DNA from: Globodera rostochiensis
Taxonomy: Eukaryota > Nematoda > Chromadorea > Rhabditida > Heteroderidae
Direction of reading: 5' to 3'
NCBI GenBank assembly: GCA_018350325.1
Contig: JAEVLN010000009.1
Location: 1,261,388-1,325,387 of the forward strand
DNA: 64,000 nucleotides
Part shown: positions 50,401-61,370 of the stretch, piece after piece
Layout of the letters: each line of letters starts with the position of its first letter
Position numbering within the stretch: position 1 is the stretch's first letter
The notes under the pieces: model-generated
Database searches by the model: none
What the model saw: the letters and a program-made list of their open reading frames with translations, nothing else
Told to the model about the DNA's origin: nothing
Translations under genes and position numbers: made by a program

Positions 50401-50970
50401 TGGAATATTATTTTATAAAAGCGGATTAATTTTTTTGGGGCCTCAAATTTACTACAAAATTTACTGGACGACGACGAGGACGCCATGCGAGCGCCGCATG
50501 AAATAACGACTGCCGGGCACACATTTTTAATGTATTGATGCAAAAACGCCACACGAACAGCTTGAATTTGTTGAGCCTAAACAAAATTTTGAATTTCAAA
50601 AAGAAAGGATTCTAATCATTTCAATCCGATTTCGGGGGGGGGGGGGGGAGTCGATTTTTAGCGGTGTATTTTTCCTTTTTATTGCATCAGGTCTAAGCCT
50701 AAGCCTAAGCCTAAGCCAAGCTTGGCTTAGGTCTAGTTTAGAGGAAGGGTTTAACCTATTTGCGTTTATGCATAAATTATTTCTCGCGTTGCTGAAATTT
50801 CAAAAATTGTTCGAATTCGAGTTCGGGGTTGTTAAAATGTTTTTACGTTTTTTCATAATGACTCCCGCGGAATCCAACCCCAAATGTTACAACAAAAAAA
50901 AAAAGATTTGCAAACCTTGCAAATGATGTGCTGGCCGTTCAGAAAATTGCGAATGAATCGATTTGATCAT
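47415..50970 (-). CDS. Pumilio/PUF-family RNA-binding protein
   Basis: PUF proteins bind 3' UTR motifs with eight helical repeats and repress or destabilise mRNAs. Minus-strand exons readable from 5' to 3': a possible start at 50970 (MIKSIHSQF), about 50490-50580, about 50110-50340 (LLNDYLNNR and LTDLGKHAVAFALD), 49745-49985 (RFIQQKLARA, QMYGSHVIRAALES), about 48700-48890, 48563-48640 (KDQYGMHVMHK), 48387-48458, 47961-48283 (HKYGCWVIECVLVHCTEQQ, DKYGSFVIQHLIEHGLPEDR), 47752-47907 and 47415-47478. Aromatic/basic triplets such as YGxxVIQ sit where RNA-contact residues occur. The tail is GLRKRTSGAIADKRKKPNNG. Between the repeat-3 exons lies an extra repeat-7-like exon (49411-49740), so the gene, or two overlapping copies, is rearranged. 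Exon borders above 48640 are approximate. Confidence 0.75.
49015..49216. repeat. Foldback element in the PUF gene
   Basis: ATATCAATTCGTTCCCTTTT at left and AAAAGGGGAACGAGTTGATA at right are inverted. Inner words such as AACCTAACCAAATC and GATTTGGTTAG also pair. The same GAACGAGTCGATA word marks elements at 8280, 9903 and 52855-52960. Confidence 0.7.
49411..49740 (-). pseudogene. Duplicated PUF-repeat exon
   Basis: Close copy of 48030-48320: QYGCYVIQHLIEHGLPEDRE followed by RIVRSLQDDIMKYAHH, then a frame that breaks (the downstream ICSIIEKCLIFGT block is replaced by a frameshifted reading). It lies upstream, in gene order, of exons coding earlier repeats, so it cannot fit a normal repeat order. 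Confidence 0.7.
50691..50735. repeat. Short run of the nematode telomere hexamer
   Basis: Four perfect TAAGCC units (complement of GGCTTA, the TTAGGC telomere word) at 50694-50717, followed by AAGCTTGGCTTAGGTCTAG, which folds back on them. It sits in an intron of the PUF gene, with a weaker cluster inside the MULE-like element at 2150-2235. Confidence 0.7.
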
Positions 50971-51905
50971 TTTAAGCGATTGCGTTAATTTCTAAATGTT
51001 GAAAAAAGCGCAAATTGAAAACATTTTTAATAAATAAAACAAATTGGGCAACTTAAACATTGTAATTAAAAATGAAGAGACAATGAATGATACACATTTG
51101 CACCAGAGATGGTCGGAATTCCGACTTCCGACATTTTTTGGGCTCGAAACAAGTTCCGAAATTTTAAGGAAAAAATCGGAACTTTTCGGAAATGTTATCC
51201 AATATTTTGCAAAACAAAACAAACAATTTGTGCTGATTTTTTGAACACAATGCCAATTCAAATTTTAAAAATCCTTAATTTAATATCTTTTGCAAAGCGG
51301 ACCTTACCAATCGGTACCAGGGTTGTTCCGGGTCAAGAAAAATGTCGGGTCGGGTTTCGGGTCGAAAAAAAGACCGGGTTTCGGCTCTCGGGTTTCGGGT
51401 AACCCGGAACAACCTTGATCGGTACACCTCACCTCGATTGGTCGCCAACAAATTTTTGCATTGTAACTTTTTTCAAAGCCAACTAAACCAAACGTTTCTT
51501 GGTATCATTCGAAAGCATGCAATGAGTAGAAGCTTACAAAGGCAAAAGCTAAGCGATTCGATTTAAATTTTTAAAAAAAAGTTATGACTCAGCCACGCAA
51601 AAATAGCACGGAAAATTGAGACTTTTACACGTTTTAAGCTATAACTTTTAATGAAAAGACTGTAAGGATTTGTTGGTGGTTCCATGAAGAGTTATGGCAC
51701 TTCAATGTGTGGGGCCCAAACGTCGGGGCCCAAACCGACCGGGCTCAAATATCCCGCTCCCAACCGGGCAACCTTCGCATAAGAGCCAAGACTCGTTTTC
51801 GGAAATTCAGGACCTTAAATTCAGGAGTTTCAAACTCCGAGTCCAAAACTGCGGCAATTTATTATGTTTTAATTTTCAGTTTTTATAATTTTTTTCTTCC
51901 TCGTG
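50971..51905. other. Divergent intergenic region between PUF and Sin1
   Basis: 51099-51310 is the second copy of the repeat at 9258-9520. 51480-51660 resembles 8330-8460 (GGTATCATTCGAAAGC). The rest has no gene. Confidence 0.5.
51318..51417. mobile_element. hAT-like MITE with 8-bp target duplication
   Basis: ATCGGTAC at 51310-51317 and 51418-51425 flanks a 100-bp element with ends CAGGGTTGTTCCGGG and CCCGGAACAACCTTG. The interior is GGGTTTCGGGT words. Confidence 0.85.
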
Positions 51906-54900
51906 ATGGCCTTTTTTGATAAGGAAGAATTGATTGATTGCCTTCGATACAATTTAACAGTTCATGACAGTTCCGACCTTCACTGCAAATGTTGTCCAAC
52001 CTCCACGAAGGTTCGGTTTTTTGAAAAAAAAAATTCTCAAAAATCGAAAATTGCTAAGGCGCGCTCCGGCCGAGAGTTTAGACAAATGGGAGGGGGAGGA
52101 GGAGGACGACGACGACGACGAAAAACGGCCTTTGTTGGTAGTTTTTAGATATTTAACATTTATTTTTTAGGAATTTGGAAAATTGGCAATCCTTCGGAAT
52201 GGGTGCCCCTAAATTTTTTCTCAAAAAATAAAAATATTTTATAAAGTCGTTGGAAAATAGTTTCTAAGGCTTTTATGGGACGTAGAATCCGAAAACCTCC
52301 ATTCTGCCCGATTTAGAACACCCGAAATCGAATTTTTTGATTTTCTAATTTACAATCAAATATTTTAAAGGTTAGAATTCGAATCTGATCTCTAAGGGGG
52401 GGGGGCACACATTTTATATAATACACTAAAAATTTTGAAAGTTTTTTTCTGGAAACATTTGCAGCGCCACCTCCTCCGTTCTCAGCAGCTTGGGGCGCCG
52501 AGCAGTTCAGCTTCGGTCACAGCGCCGCTTGATGAACGCGTTCGAACTCGCCTAATGGCCAAATTGGCCGAATTTGAGGCGAGCGGCGTAAGAAAAAGCA
52601 GAGCAGCAACGGCACAGGTCGAAGGGAGGGGGGGACTTTTGGCAATTTTTTAACAAATTTTGGCAATTTTTTTTAACAAATTTTGGCAATTTTTTAACAA
52701 ATTTTGGCAATAATCGTATAAACTTACTGGTGCCGAATTTGGCGAAAAAAATATAATTGCAGCAATTCTTTGAGTTTTGGGGGCAACTGCCAACATTTTG
52801 TCGTCTCCGTTTTTGACCGAACTCGGCGGGTGGATTCAAAATAAGGGTAAAATATCGACTCGTTCCCCATTTTTATCGACTTATTCCATTCAAAATTTAT
52901 TTTTTTTAGGACAACGAGTCAAAAAAGGGAACGAGTCGATACAAGGGTAACGAGTTGGTGGGGACGAGTCCTATGGCCGTTACAAAATAGCCAAAACGGA
53001 GAGCTACAAATGGAGAATTACTCGATTTTTGCGATTTTTTCAATTTGGATGAATTAGAAAATAGCGAAATGAAATCTTTTTAGATGCCAACGGGCCCTTG
53101 CCAAATTCGTTTTGAGCCAAAAAATCCGGCACACCAACCGCCGGCGGGGACGTCAGCCGCCGCCGCCTCATCGGCCAACGAAAGTTCGATGACGTCAAGG
53201 TGTGCAACATGACGATGTTGTTGTTGTTGTTGTTACATTCAATCAATTTGGACCATCTTTCAGAAATTCTACCCCAAAATCCCGTCAAATTTTGGACCAC
53301 CTCGATCGAGATCGGTGGTACTCCTCATTCCGGATTTTGTTCCAAAAATGTAGGACCCGGTGAATTACTATCTCAATGCTGAAAGCGCAAGGGCGGAACC
53401 CCACCAGAAAGTCGCTTTTAGTGGTGCATTTTTTGGAAAATCAAAAGTGTGGCAGGTGTCTACCATGCCACATCCATTGTAATGTTTTTTTAAATACTTA
53501 TGCTTTTGTTTTAAATTGCATAATAATTGCCGAAAATCCATGAAGATACTTTAATTTTTAAAAATTTTCTGATGATTTCGGGGGGGGGGGGAAGAGCCCC
53601 ACCCCTGGCTTCGCCCTTGACTGTAAGCCTCCGTTTTCAAAAACTAAAAAAAAAAAACAATTTTTTTTTTGTTTTTTTGCCCTAGGGCACATGTGCCATT
53701 TTCCTTCCCATTCACAGGCTATTGGCTGAAACCGAAGTTGAGGACTGCGCGAACACATACGTGGAATATGCCAAATTTGAAGCAATTGTTGGCACTTTTA
53801 TTGCATTTATTGCTGATAAAAATTGTGATTTATTTTTCAGGCCTATGCCCCCAATTCAAAACGTTTTGCCATTGTTTTTCCATGCGCCGATTGTGTAATT
53901 CCCATTCATATTGTCCGAACAGCTCGAATTGCCGATTTGATTGGCCTTGCGTGCCATGCATTTACTCGGCAACAACGGGACCCGCCACTCTGGTACTTAT
54001 AATATTGCGGGAAGAGTTAGAAAATGAGTTTTTTTTTTTTGTAGTAAATTGACCATTTTAAATGTTTTGCAATTTACCAAACTTTCCTTGTGTTTACAGT
54101 TCATATTAAAATTTAAAAAAAAATATGAACGCTTCATTTTTTCTTTAGCTTCAAGTCCTGTGCAAAAAGCTTTACAAAAATGACAAATTTTGAACCTCCA
54201 AAAATGCCAATGTTTAACAATTCTTAAGCCACAAGTCCCTAGCCCCATTCTCCACTCTTTTGAACCACTCGAGAAATCTGGGACCTTGGAGTTCATCAAC
54301 ACTATTTATAACATAAAAAGCTTAAAAATAGATCTTCTAGGGGATTTTATTTTAGGGGGGGGGTAGTTTTTAGGGAATAAGGTAATTAATTCCCCAGGTT
54401 TATTTTGCATAATTATGTTTATTTTCTCAACCATACTTTATTAAAAGATTAACATTTACGACTAGCTGCTTTTGTAGCGCAGTGGAATTGTTTTAGGTTT
54501 TTTGCGTGGGTTCGGTTCCCTGCCGTGTCGAGCAATGATTAATATCAACCGATTGATTTCTGACACCTCTTATGTTAGAGCTTTCTCTTTTGTGTTGGCT
54601 CAATGAATTCATCATGGATTTATGAGCTCGCTTTTTTGTAAAATTTTTCAAAAACATTTATTTGTTTAATTTAAATCTCAACTCGAGATCTCGCTCGAAG
54701 AATTTTTCCGAGAAACTTTCCTTTTTCGATAATCTCGTCTCGGAAATCTCGAAAAATCTCAACTCGAGATCTCGCTCGAAGCTCAAGTCCGGGCTCTAGT
54801 CTTAACCCTGGGTTGCTTTTTGGTTAGGCTCCGCTTTGACGATTTTGAATTTTTCTAACGGCATTTATAAATTGAGTGAGCCACCTTCGCACTACGATCT

Positions 54901-57900
54901 CTTCCTGGCGGAGGAGGACAGCCTCGAGTTTGACACGGAGTTGCCGCCGCAGGATAGACGTCGGTGTGTTATTATTAGAGTGGCCGGGATCAGGATCCCG
55001 ACCGGCGGGATCTGTCGGGATTATCCGGGTTTTGGAATCACGACGACCCCGGTTTTTTTCAAAAAATCCCTTACGTTATACGTATTCCAAGACGTGTCCG
55101 GAAATTGCGGGCCGGACCGGGTCAATAACTTGCTTCAACCTTAACCGATTCACACGGTGTCCGTACGTTTTGCCACCTTACATTTTCCTACTCAACAAAA
55201 ATGTTACATTTTGCCTACTCAACAAAAATGTTACATTTTGCCTACTCAACAAAAATGTTACATTTTGCTAACCCATCAAAAACTTAAATTTCGATCTTTC
55301 TCTAACCCCGAACCCCCGAATTCGTTGGTTTTTCGAAATCTTTTGGCCTCAAAAATTCAAACACATGCTCAAACTCATTCAAAAAACGTAATATTGCCAA
55401 AACATAACGGAGGCAAAATGTAAGGTGGCAAAACGTAGTGTAACCGATTCACACATTCTTAAAAGCTATTCGAAAGCTCTCGAAGTGAAAAACATATCGA
55501 GGCTAACCCCTAATTAGAAAAGTTAATTAGGTATTTAAAAATGTCAAACAATTTTGCACAGGTTGGTGGCGGACTGCGGCTTTACTGCTTTGGCAATGGT
55601 CGAACGAGGCGCATGGAAGAGCAGCAGACGGTTATCACAGGCCGTGGACAGCCAGCAGCATCAACTGAACATGTCGGGACAATTGGATTTTTGCAACAAC
55701 AAAAAAAAATGTTTTCAAATTTTTTAGATTTTTAACAGGACGGTCGTTGCTATGCAATGCAATTAGACAGTTTGGATGTGCCGTTGAAGCAAGTGCTTGA
55801 TTATGCGGTGGAGCGTAAACAATTGGACGACCAAATAATGTGCCCGCCGCACAATGCCACACATTTTCGAGGCGAACAATTGCAAACAAAAAATTTCCAA
55901 AAAAAAAAAAATTAATTTTTAACAAAACATTAATTGTTTTAATAATAGAACATTTTTTTCGGAAAACATGGCACAGGGTTATTAACGGTAGTAGAGGTAT
56001 ATGAAGAATCTTAGAAATTACTGTTATTAGTAGAGCCCGGACTTTAGCTTTGAGCGAGACGAGATTCTCGAAAAATCTCGTGAAGCTCATTTTTATTCGA
56101 GACGAGATCTCGAGGTCGAGATTTATCGAGAATCTCGTCTCGTTCCGGGCTCTAGTTTTTATCCAACAAGAAGAACTCTCTTGTAAGAAGCTAACGCGCC
56201 ATTAGTATTAAGCTGCTCAAAAGCTAGAGACGATATGTTTAAAGCTGTTTTTGCTTGGAGTAATCTTTTTTGTTCGTAGGGTCCAAACTTTTTTTCTTTA
56301 AAACGAAATTCGTCAGGAGCGATACCTAATCGTTTGAAGATCATTTTGTACATATCGATTTACACTAATAAGCTCTCTTAATTACTTTTTAATAAATATT
56401 TGTAGTTTATTCAGAGCCCGCCTATGTGCTGGAGCCCTTTGACAGGCCAGGCCATTCGCTTGACTTGGCCAGCTCCGTCTCCTCCATTGGCACCGAAAAT
56501 TTTGTGCTGCTTCGACTGAACAGGTGGTGGTGGTGGTGGTGGTTATTGTTTTTTTGTGCTAAAAATCTTATTGTTTTTTTATCTTTTTTATTTATTTTTG
56601 GTCTTCAGTGCGCGCGGCGACAATTTGATGCCGGAAAAATCATGGCAAACGACGGCACTCGGTGCCGGAGGCGCTGCTGTCCAACGGCCGTTAAGTCACA
56701 GTCGATCGATGGTGAACATTGGTGCCTTAGGGCACAATGCGGAACTAATGGAGCGGCAAAGCACGTCAACCGCGAACACATCCGTCGTTACTGTGGCGGG
56801 ATACGGTAAGGATGTTTGTTGTTTTTTAATGATTCTGCCCTTCGCGGGTTACTCTATTTTATGATGTAATGAATTTATGATACTGTATAGTAGGGATGCT
56901 CGAGACTTGAAATGACATCGAGACCGAGAAATGACTCCGAAACTCAAGGTTCGAGACTCCTAAAAAACCGAGAAATTTCTCGACATCCGAGTCCGAGACT
57001 CTCGAGCATCCCTACTGTATATAGTGTGGTTTTGTTTGTGATAACATTATGTGATTATTAACCAATTGCATCAACAGAGTTTGAAACCCACAAAAATTGT
57101 TTCTCCGCTGTTCAACAACAACCCGCCGCCGCTTCATCGCACCATCATCAAAAAATGTCTGTTGAACGAATGGACGGCATATTAAATCGCGGCGTTTCGG
57201 CACACCGTTTGGCACAACTTTTGCTGCAACAACAACAACAATGCCATCGTGCCACCGATGAAAGTAGCAGCGCTGGAAACATTTTGGGGCAGTATGAAGT
57301 GAACAGAAGCCATCGTTTTCAGCCCAAAACGCCGTCCCGACTCGGTCGGTGCAAATAGAAATGCCGTTTTTTAAATCTAACTTTATGCCCCCATTGGCCA
57401 TTCAATAATAATGCACAACACAACTCCCCCTTTTTGAGTTTAAGAATTTTGAATTTTAAAGTTCTTCGAGAACATTGTCTTGAGCTAACTTTATGTCCCC
57501 ATTGGCCATTCAATAATAATGCACAACACAACTTCCCCTTTTTGAGTTTAAGAATTTTGAATTTTAAAGTTCTTCGGGAACATTGTCTTGAGCTAACTTT
57601 ATGTCCCCATTGGCCATTCAATAATAATGCACAACACAACTTCCCCTTTTTGAGTTTAAGAATTTTGAATTTTAAAGTTCTTCGGGAACATTGTCTTGAG
57701 CTAACTTTATGTCCCCATTGGCCATTCAATAATAATGCACAACACAACTTCCCCTTTTTGAGTTTAAGAATTTTGAATTTTAAAGTTCTTCGGGAACATT
57801 GTCTTGAGCTGGTGCCAGCAGCAGCATATCAACAACAACAACACAGCGAAAATCGACAAAGAAAAACGTCAACGGTTTCGAAGCGGACGGCGGGCCAGAT

Positions 57901-60602
57901 GAAGCGGATCCCTTGGGAATTGATTGCAGCAGCTGAAGTGCCGCCTCACTCTGAGCAAAGACCAGCCGGTGTGTAACTGGGATGTAACCGGTTCCGGACA
58001 TTTTTGGATCCGAATTTCAGACATTTTTAATCCGGAATCTGGACATTTTTGAATCAAGAATTATTTTTGGATCCGAATTTCAGACATTTTTGGATTCTGA
58101 TTCCGGAATTTTTGGATCCGGATTTCAGACATTTTTGGATTCTGATTCCGGAATTTTTGGATCCGGATTTCAGACATTTTTGGATTCGGATTCCGGTTGG
58201 ATCCGGAATTCCAAATTCCGGAACATTTTTGGATCCGAATTTCAGACATTTTTAATCCGGAATCTGGACATTTTTGAATCAAGAATTATTTTTGGATCCG
58301 GATTTCAGAGATTTTTGGATTCGGATTTCAGACATTTTTTGGATTCGGATTTCAGACATTTTTGGATTCTGATTCCGGAATTTTTGGATCCGGATTTCAG
58401 ACATTTTTGGATTCGGATTCCGGTTGGATCCGGAATTCCAAATTCCGGAACATTTTTGGATCCGGATTCAGACATTTTTTGGATTCGGATTCCGGACATT
58501 TTTTGGATTCGGAATTCCGGATATTTTTTGGATCGGAATTCCGGACATTTTTTGGATCGGAATCCCGGACATTTTTTGGATCGGAATTCCGGACATTTTT
58601 TGGATCGGAATTCCGGACATTTTTTGGATCGGAATCCCGGACATTTTTTGGATCGGAATTCCGGACATTTTTTGGATCGGAATCCCGGACATTTTTTGGA
58701 TCGGAATTCCGGACATTTTTTGGATCGGAATCCCGAACATTTTTTGGATCGGAATTCCGGACATTTTTTGGATCGGAATCCCGGACATTTTTGGATCGGA
58801 ATTCCGGACATTTTTTGGATCGGAATCCCGGACATTTTTTGGATCGGAATCCCGAACATTTTTTGGATCGGAATTCCGGACATTTTTTGGATCGGAATCC
58901 CGGACATTTTTTGGATCGGAATTCCGGACATTTTTTGGATCGGAATCCCGGACATTTTTGGATCGGAATTCCGGACATTTTTTGGATCTTTCCGGACAGT
59001 TTTTGGATCGGAATTCCGGACATTTTTTGGATCTTTCCGGACATTTTTTGGATCGGAATTCCGGACATTTTTTGGATCGGAATTCCGGACATTTTTCGGA
59101 TCGGAATTCCGGACATTTTTCGGATCGGAATTCCGGACATTTTTCGGATCGGAATTCCGGACATTTTTTGGATCGGAATTCCGGACATTTTTCGGATCGG
59201 AATTCCGTACATTTTTTGGATCGGAATTCCGGATATTTTTTGGATCGGAATCCCGGACATTTTTTGGATCGGAATTCCGGACATTTTTCGGATCGGAATT
59301 CCGGACATTTTTTGGATCTTTCCGGACATTTTTTGGATCGGAATTCCGGACATTTTTTGGATCGGAATTCCGGACATTTTTTGGATCGGAATCCCGGACA
59401 TTTTTTGGATCGGAATTCCGGACATTTTTTGGATCGGAATTCCGGACATTTTTTGGATCGGAATTCCGGACATTTTTTGGATCGGAATTCCGGACATTTT
59501 TTGGATCGGAATTCCGGACATTTTTTGGATCGGAATTCCAGACATTTTTTGGATCGGAATTCCGGACATTTTTCGGATCGGAATTCCGTACATTTTTTGG
59601 ATCGGAATTCCGGACATTTTTTGGATCGGAATCCCGGACATTTTTTGGATCGGAATTCCGGACATTTTTCGGATCGGAATTCCGTACATTTTTTGGATTG
59701 GAATTCCGGACATTTTTTGGATCGGAATTCCGGACATTTTTTGGATCGGAATCCCGAACATTTTTTGGATCGGAATTCCGGACATTTTTCGGATTGGAAT
59801 TCCGGACATTTTTTGGATCGGAATTCCGTACATTTTTTGGATTGGAATTCCGGACATTTTTTGGATCGGAATTCCGGACATTTTTTGGATCGGAATCCCG
59901 AACATTTTTTGGATCGGAATTCCGGACATTTTTCGGATTGGAATTCCGGACATTTTTTGGATCGGAATCCCGAACATTTTTTGGATCGGAATTCCGGACA
60001 TTTTTCGGATTGGAATTCCGGACATTTTTTGGATCGGAATTCCGTACATTTTTTGGATTGGAATTCCGGACATTTTTTGGATCGGAATTCCGGACATTTT
60101 TTGGATCGGAATCCCGAACATTTTTTGGATCGGAATTCCGGACATTTTTCGGATTGGAATTCCGGACATTTTTTGGATCGGAATTCCGGACATTTTTTTC
60201 CCCGTCAGGTTACATCCCTGCTGGTGGTAAACATGATCATGATCACCGCAATTTCCATTTTTTGTAGAGCCGATTGGGATTTAAGAATTTCTGAAAAGTG
60301 TTGGGTGGTCCTTGTTTTTTTTAATGAATAGGTATTTTAAGAAATCCTGAAATATATATTTCTGTAGGTTTGTGGATCTCTGGGTTTGTGAAATCCTAAA
60401 TATTGTAGCTCATCGATCAGTCCGAATCATTTGGCTTTGTTGCGCATTGCCCTCGGCGCTTCAAAACATTTTTGTTCACCAACAACGGCTTGCTGAAGCT
60501 GAAATTTTGTTGGAGGTTTTTGAACAAAAAAATCGCTGGAGGGAGTTAAAAAAAAACAAAAAATTAAGACATTTGCATGCTGTGTTTGGAAAGCACTGTT
60601 AA
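51906..60602 (+). CDS. sinh-1: Sin1/MAPKAP1 orthologue, TORC2 subunit
   Basis: Sin1 is the essential TORC2 scaffold that presents Akt/SGK-type kinases. Exons: 51906-52010, 52075-52137, 52465-52587, 53084-53199, 53264 to about 53317, 53718-53787, 53841-53992, 54828-54963, 55531-55672, 55739-55871, 56415-56523, 56609-56805, 57078-57344, 57819-57968 and 60409-60602. The start MAFFDKEELIDCLRYNL matches the conserved N terminus. TYVEYAKFEA opens the CRIM domain, with IPIHIVRTARIADLIGLACH and the acidic block LAEEDSLEFDTELPP. The Ras-binding-like region has AMQLDSLDVPLKQVL, AYVLEPFDRPGHSLDLAS and FVLLRLNS. The C-terminal PH-like end has PWELIAAAEV and RLAEAEILLEVFEQKNRW. Splice phases agree apart from one surplus T near 54845. 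Intron 55872 starts GC. The last intron (2.4 kb) is mostly minisatellite. Confidence 0.85.
54475..54522 (+). repeat. tRNA-derived SINE-like fragment
   Basis: TAGCGCAGTGG (54475-54485) matches an A box and GGTTCGGTTCC (54509-54519) a B box. The spacing of about 24 nt and lack of a cloverleaf argue against a working tRNA gene. It lies in Sin1 intron 7. Confidence 0.45.
54660..54800. repeat. TCGAGATCTCG palindromic repeat
   Basis: Two copies of CAACTCGAGATCTCGCTCGA in tandem, followed by CAAGTCCGGGCTCTAGT. A related inverted element stands at 56036-56155. Confidence 0.6.
55156..55440. mobile_element. MITE with 14-bp flanking direct repeat and 27-bp internal array
   Basis: TAACCGATTCACAC occurs at 55142-55155 and 55441-55454. 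Inner ends TACGTTTTGCCACCTTACAT and TGTAAGGTGGCAAAACGTA are inverted copies. Three copies of a 27-bp unit with CTACTCAACAAAAATGTTAC follow the left end. It lies in Sin1 intron 8. Confidence 0.75.
56036..56155. mobile_element. Inverted-repeat element with AGAGCCCGGAC ends
   Basis: AGAGCCCGGACTTTAGC at left and CGTTCCGGGCTCT at right, with inner GAGACGAGATTCTCG hairpin words. No clear target duplication. In Sin1 intron 10. Confidence 0.6.
56893..57014. mobile_element. hAT-like MITE with TAGGGATGCTCGAG ends
   Basis: TAGGGATGCTCGAGAC at left and CTCTCGAGCATCCCTA at right. Flanks CTGTATAG and CTGTATAT are an imperfect 8-bp duplication. Degenerate relatives lie near 10074, 46800-46890 and 60712-60763. 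In Sin1 intron 12. Confidence 0.7.
57379..57810. repeat. 108-bp tandem array before Sin1 exon 14
   Basis: Four nearly identical 108-bp units starting AACTTTATGTCCCCATTGGC at 57379, 57487, 57595 and 57703. It fills the intron between 57344 and 57819. Because 108 is a multiple of three, open frames appear on both strands. Confidence 0.95.
57985..60215. repeat. 24-bp minisatellite, 2.2 kb, in the last Sin1 intron
   Basis: From about 58480 the unit is GATCGGAATTCCGGACATTTTTTG with variants (AATCCCGGAC, CGGATTGG, GATCTTTCC). The first 470 bp are longer, older units with GGATCCGGATTTCAGACATT. GGGATGTAACCGG at 57980 and GGTTACATCCC at 60209 are inverted, suggesting the array grew inside a small transposon. 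Frames of 600-725 codons on both strands are by-products of the 24-bp period. Confidence 0.95.
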
Positions 60603-61370
60603 TTGAGGCGGCCGGGCACGAAGCGTGGCATATTGGTGTACGGGTAGGTTTTTGAGAGAGAAAAACTGACCTTTTTGTGTGCCTTTTAAATTGTTTTTGT
60701 GTGTCGTTAGTAAGGATGCTAGAGACTTGATTTGCAGAGAACCGAGACTCTCGAGCATCCCTTGTATTTAGCTCAGCGAACTGCTCGATCTTCGACGACC
60801 ATCACCAGTCTATGCACTCTACCAACACTCGGCTGGTGCAGCATTGAAGCCAGCAGTGGCTGCTGAAAAGGCATTTTTATTTGGCAGCATCAAACCAGGG
60901 TTGCTCCCCGGCCCCTCGGGGGGGGGGGGAAGTCGGGGAGGCCGGGTTGGCCATGTTGGGGGTCGGGGAGGCTGGGGTTGGCCATGTCGGGGGTCGGGGA
61001 AGCCGGGTTGGCCATGTCGGGAAGGCCAGGGTTGGCGCTATGTCGGGGTCGGGGACGACCCCGTTTTGGGAGTTCAGGGGTCGGGGAGCAGCCCTACATC
61101 AAACAACGACCAACAGGCTTTACAGCTTGCGGCAGCATCGAGAATGACGGACGGGTGCGGCGTGACTGCTGTATCGCCGTCATTGTCGATGGCGGCGGCA
61201 CACGTCTCACGTTCCGGCACTTGCCCTGCGGCGTTGTCGTCTCATCAATGTTCACTGGCTAACAAACAGTTGCTGATGGAACAACAACGCAAACGACGGC
61301 ATCGGCTGTCAGAAATGCTGTTCACCTCGCGAAAACGGCAAAATGCCAAGAAATGATTGTGTTGATCAAC
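60603..61370 (+). other. Unassigned coding-like exon downstream of Sin1, interrupted by a MITE
   Basis: After an acceptor-like GTATTTAG at about 60771, the frame LSELLDLRRPSPVYALYQHS runs to FLFGSIK at 60894, where a MITE follows. Beyond the MITE, two frames compete: one ends KRRHRLSEMLFTSRKRQNAK then stop at 61356, and the other continues the pre-insertion frame to 61262. Composition is coding-like (GC-richer, no stops). I do not recognise the protein. It could be an alternative 3' part of Sin1 or a separate gene. Confidence 0.4.
60896..61096. mobile_element. hAT-like MITE inserted in a coding-like exon
   Basis: CATCAAAC at 60888-60895 and 61097-61104 flanks 201 bp with ends CAGGGTTGCTCCCCGGCCCC and GGTCGGGGAGCAGCCCTA. 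The interior is repeats of GGGGAGGCCGGGTTGGCCATG type. Relative of 7788-7876. Element plus duplication adds 209 bp, shifting the frame. Confidence 0.85.

Noticed and set aside
50691..50735. Evidence that the window is close to a chromosome end
   Set aside because: Only four hexamer units, folded back on themselves, inside a gene intron with genes on both sides.
54475..54522. A functional tRNA gene
   Set aside because: A and B box words exist, but no acceptor stem or anticodon arm can be folded.
58480..60200. CRISPR-like regular repeats
   Set aside because: The repeat units are contiguous with no unique spacers, and the genome is eukaryotic.
58090..60331. Open frames of 600-725 codons on both strands
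   Set aside because: They are produced by the 24-bp period of a minisatellite inside a Sin1 intron; there is no domain or start context.
60372..60602. Frameshift in the last Sin1 exon (FKTFLFTNN frame against RLAEAEILL frame)
   Set aside because: Carrying the phase from exon 14 (57819-57968) across the intron gives the RLAEAEILLEVFEQ frame for the whole exon without any shift.
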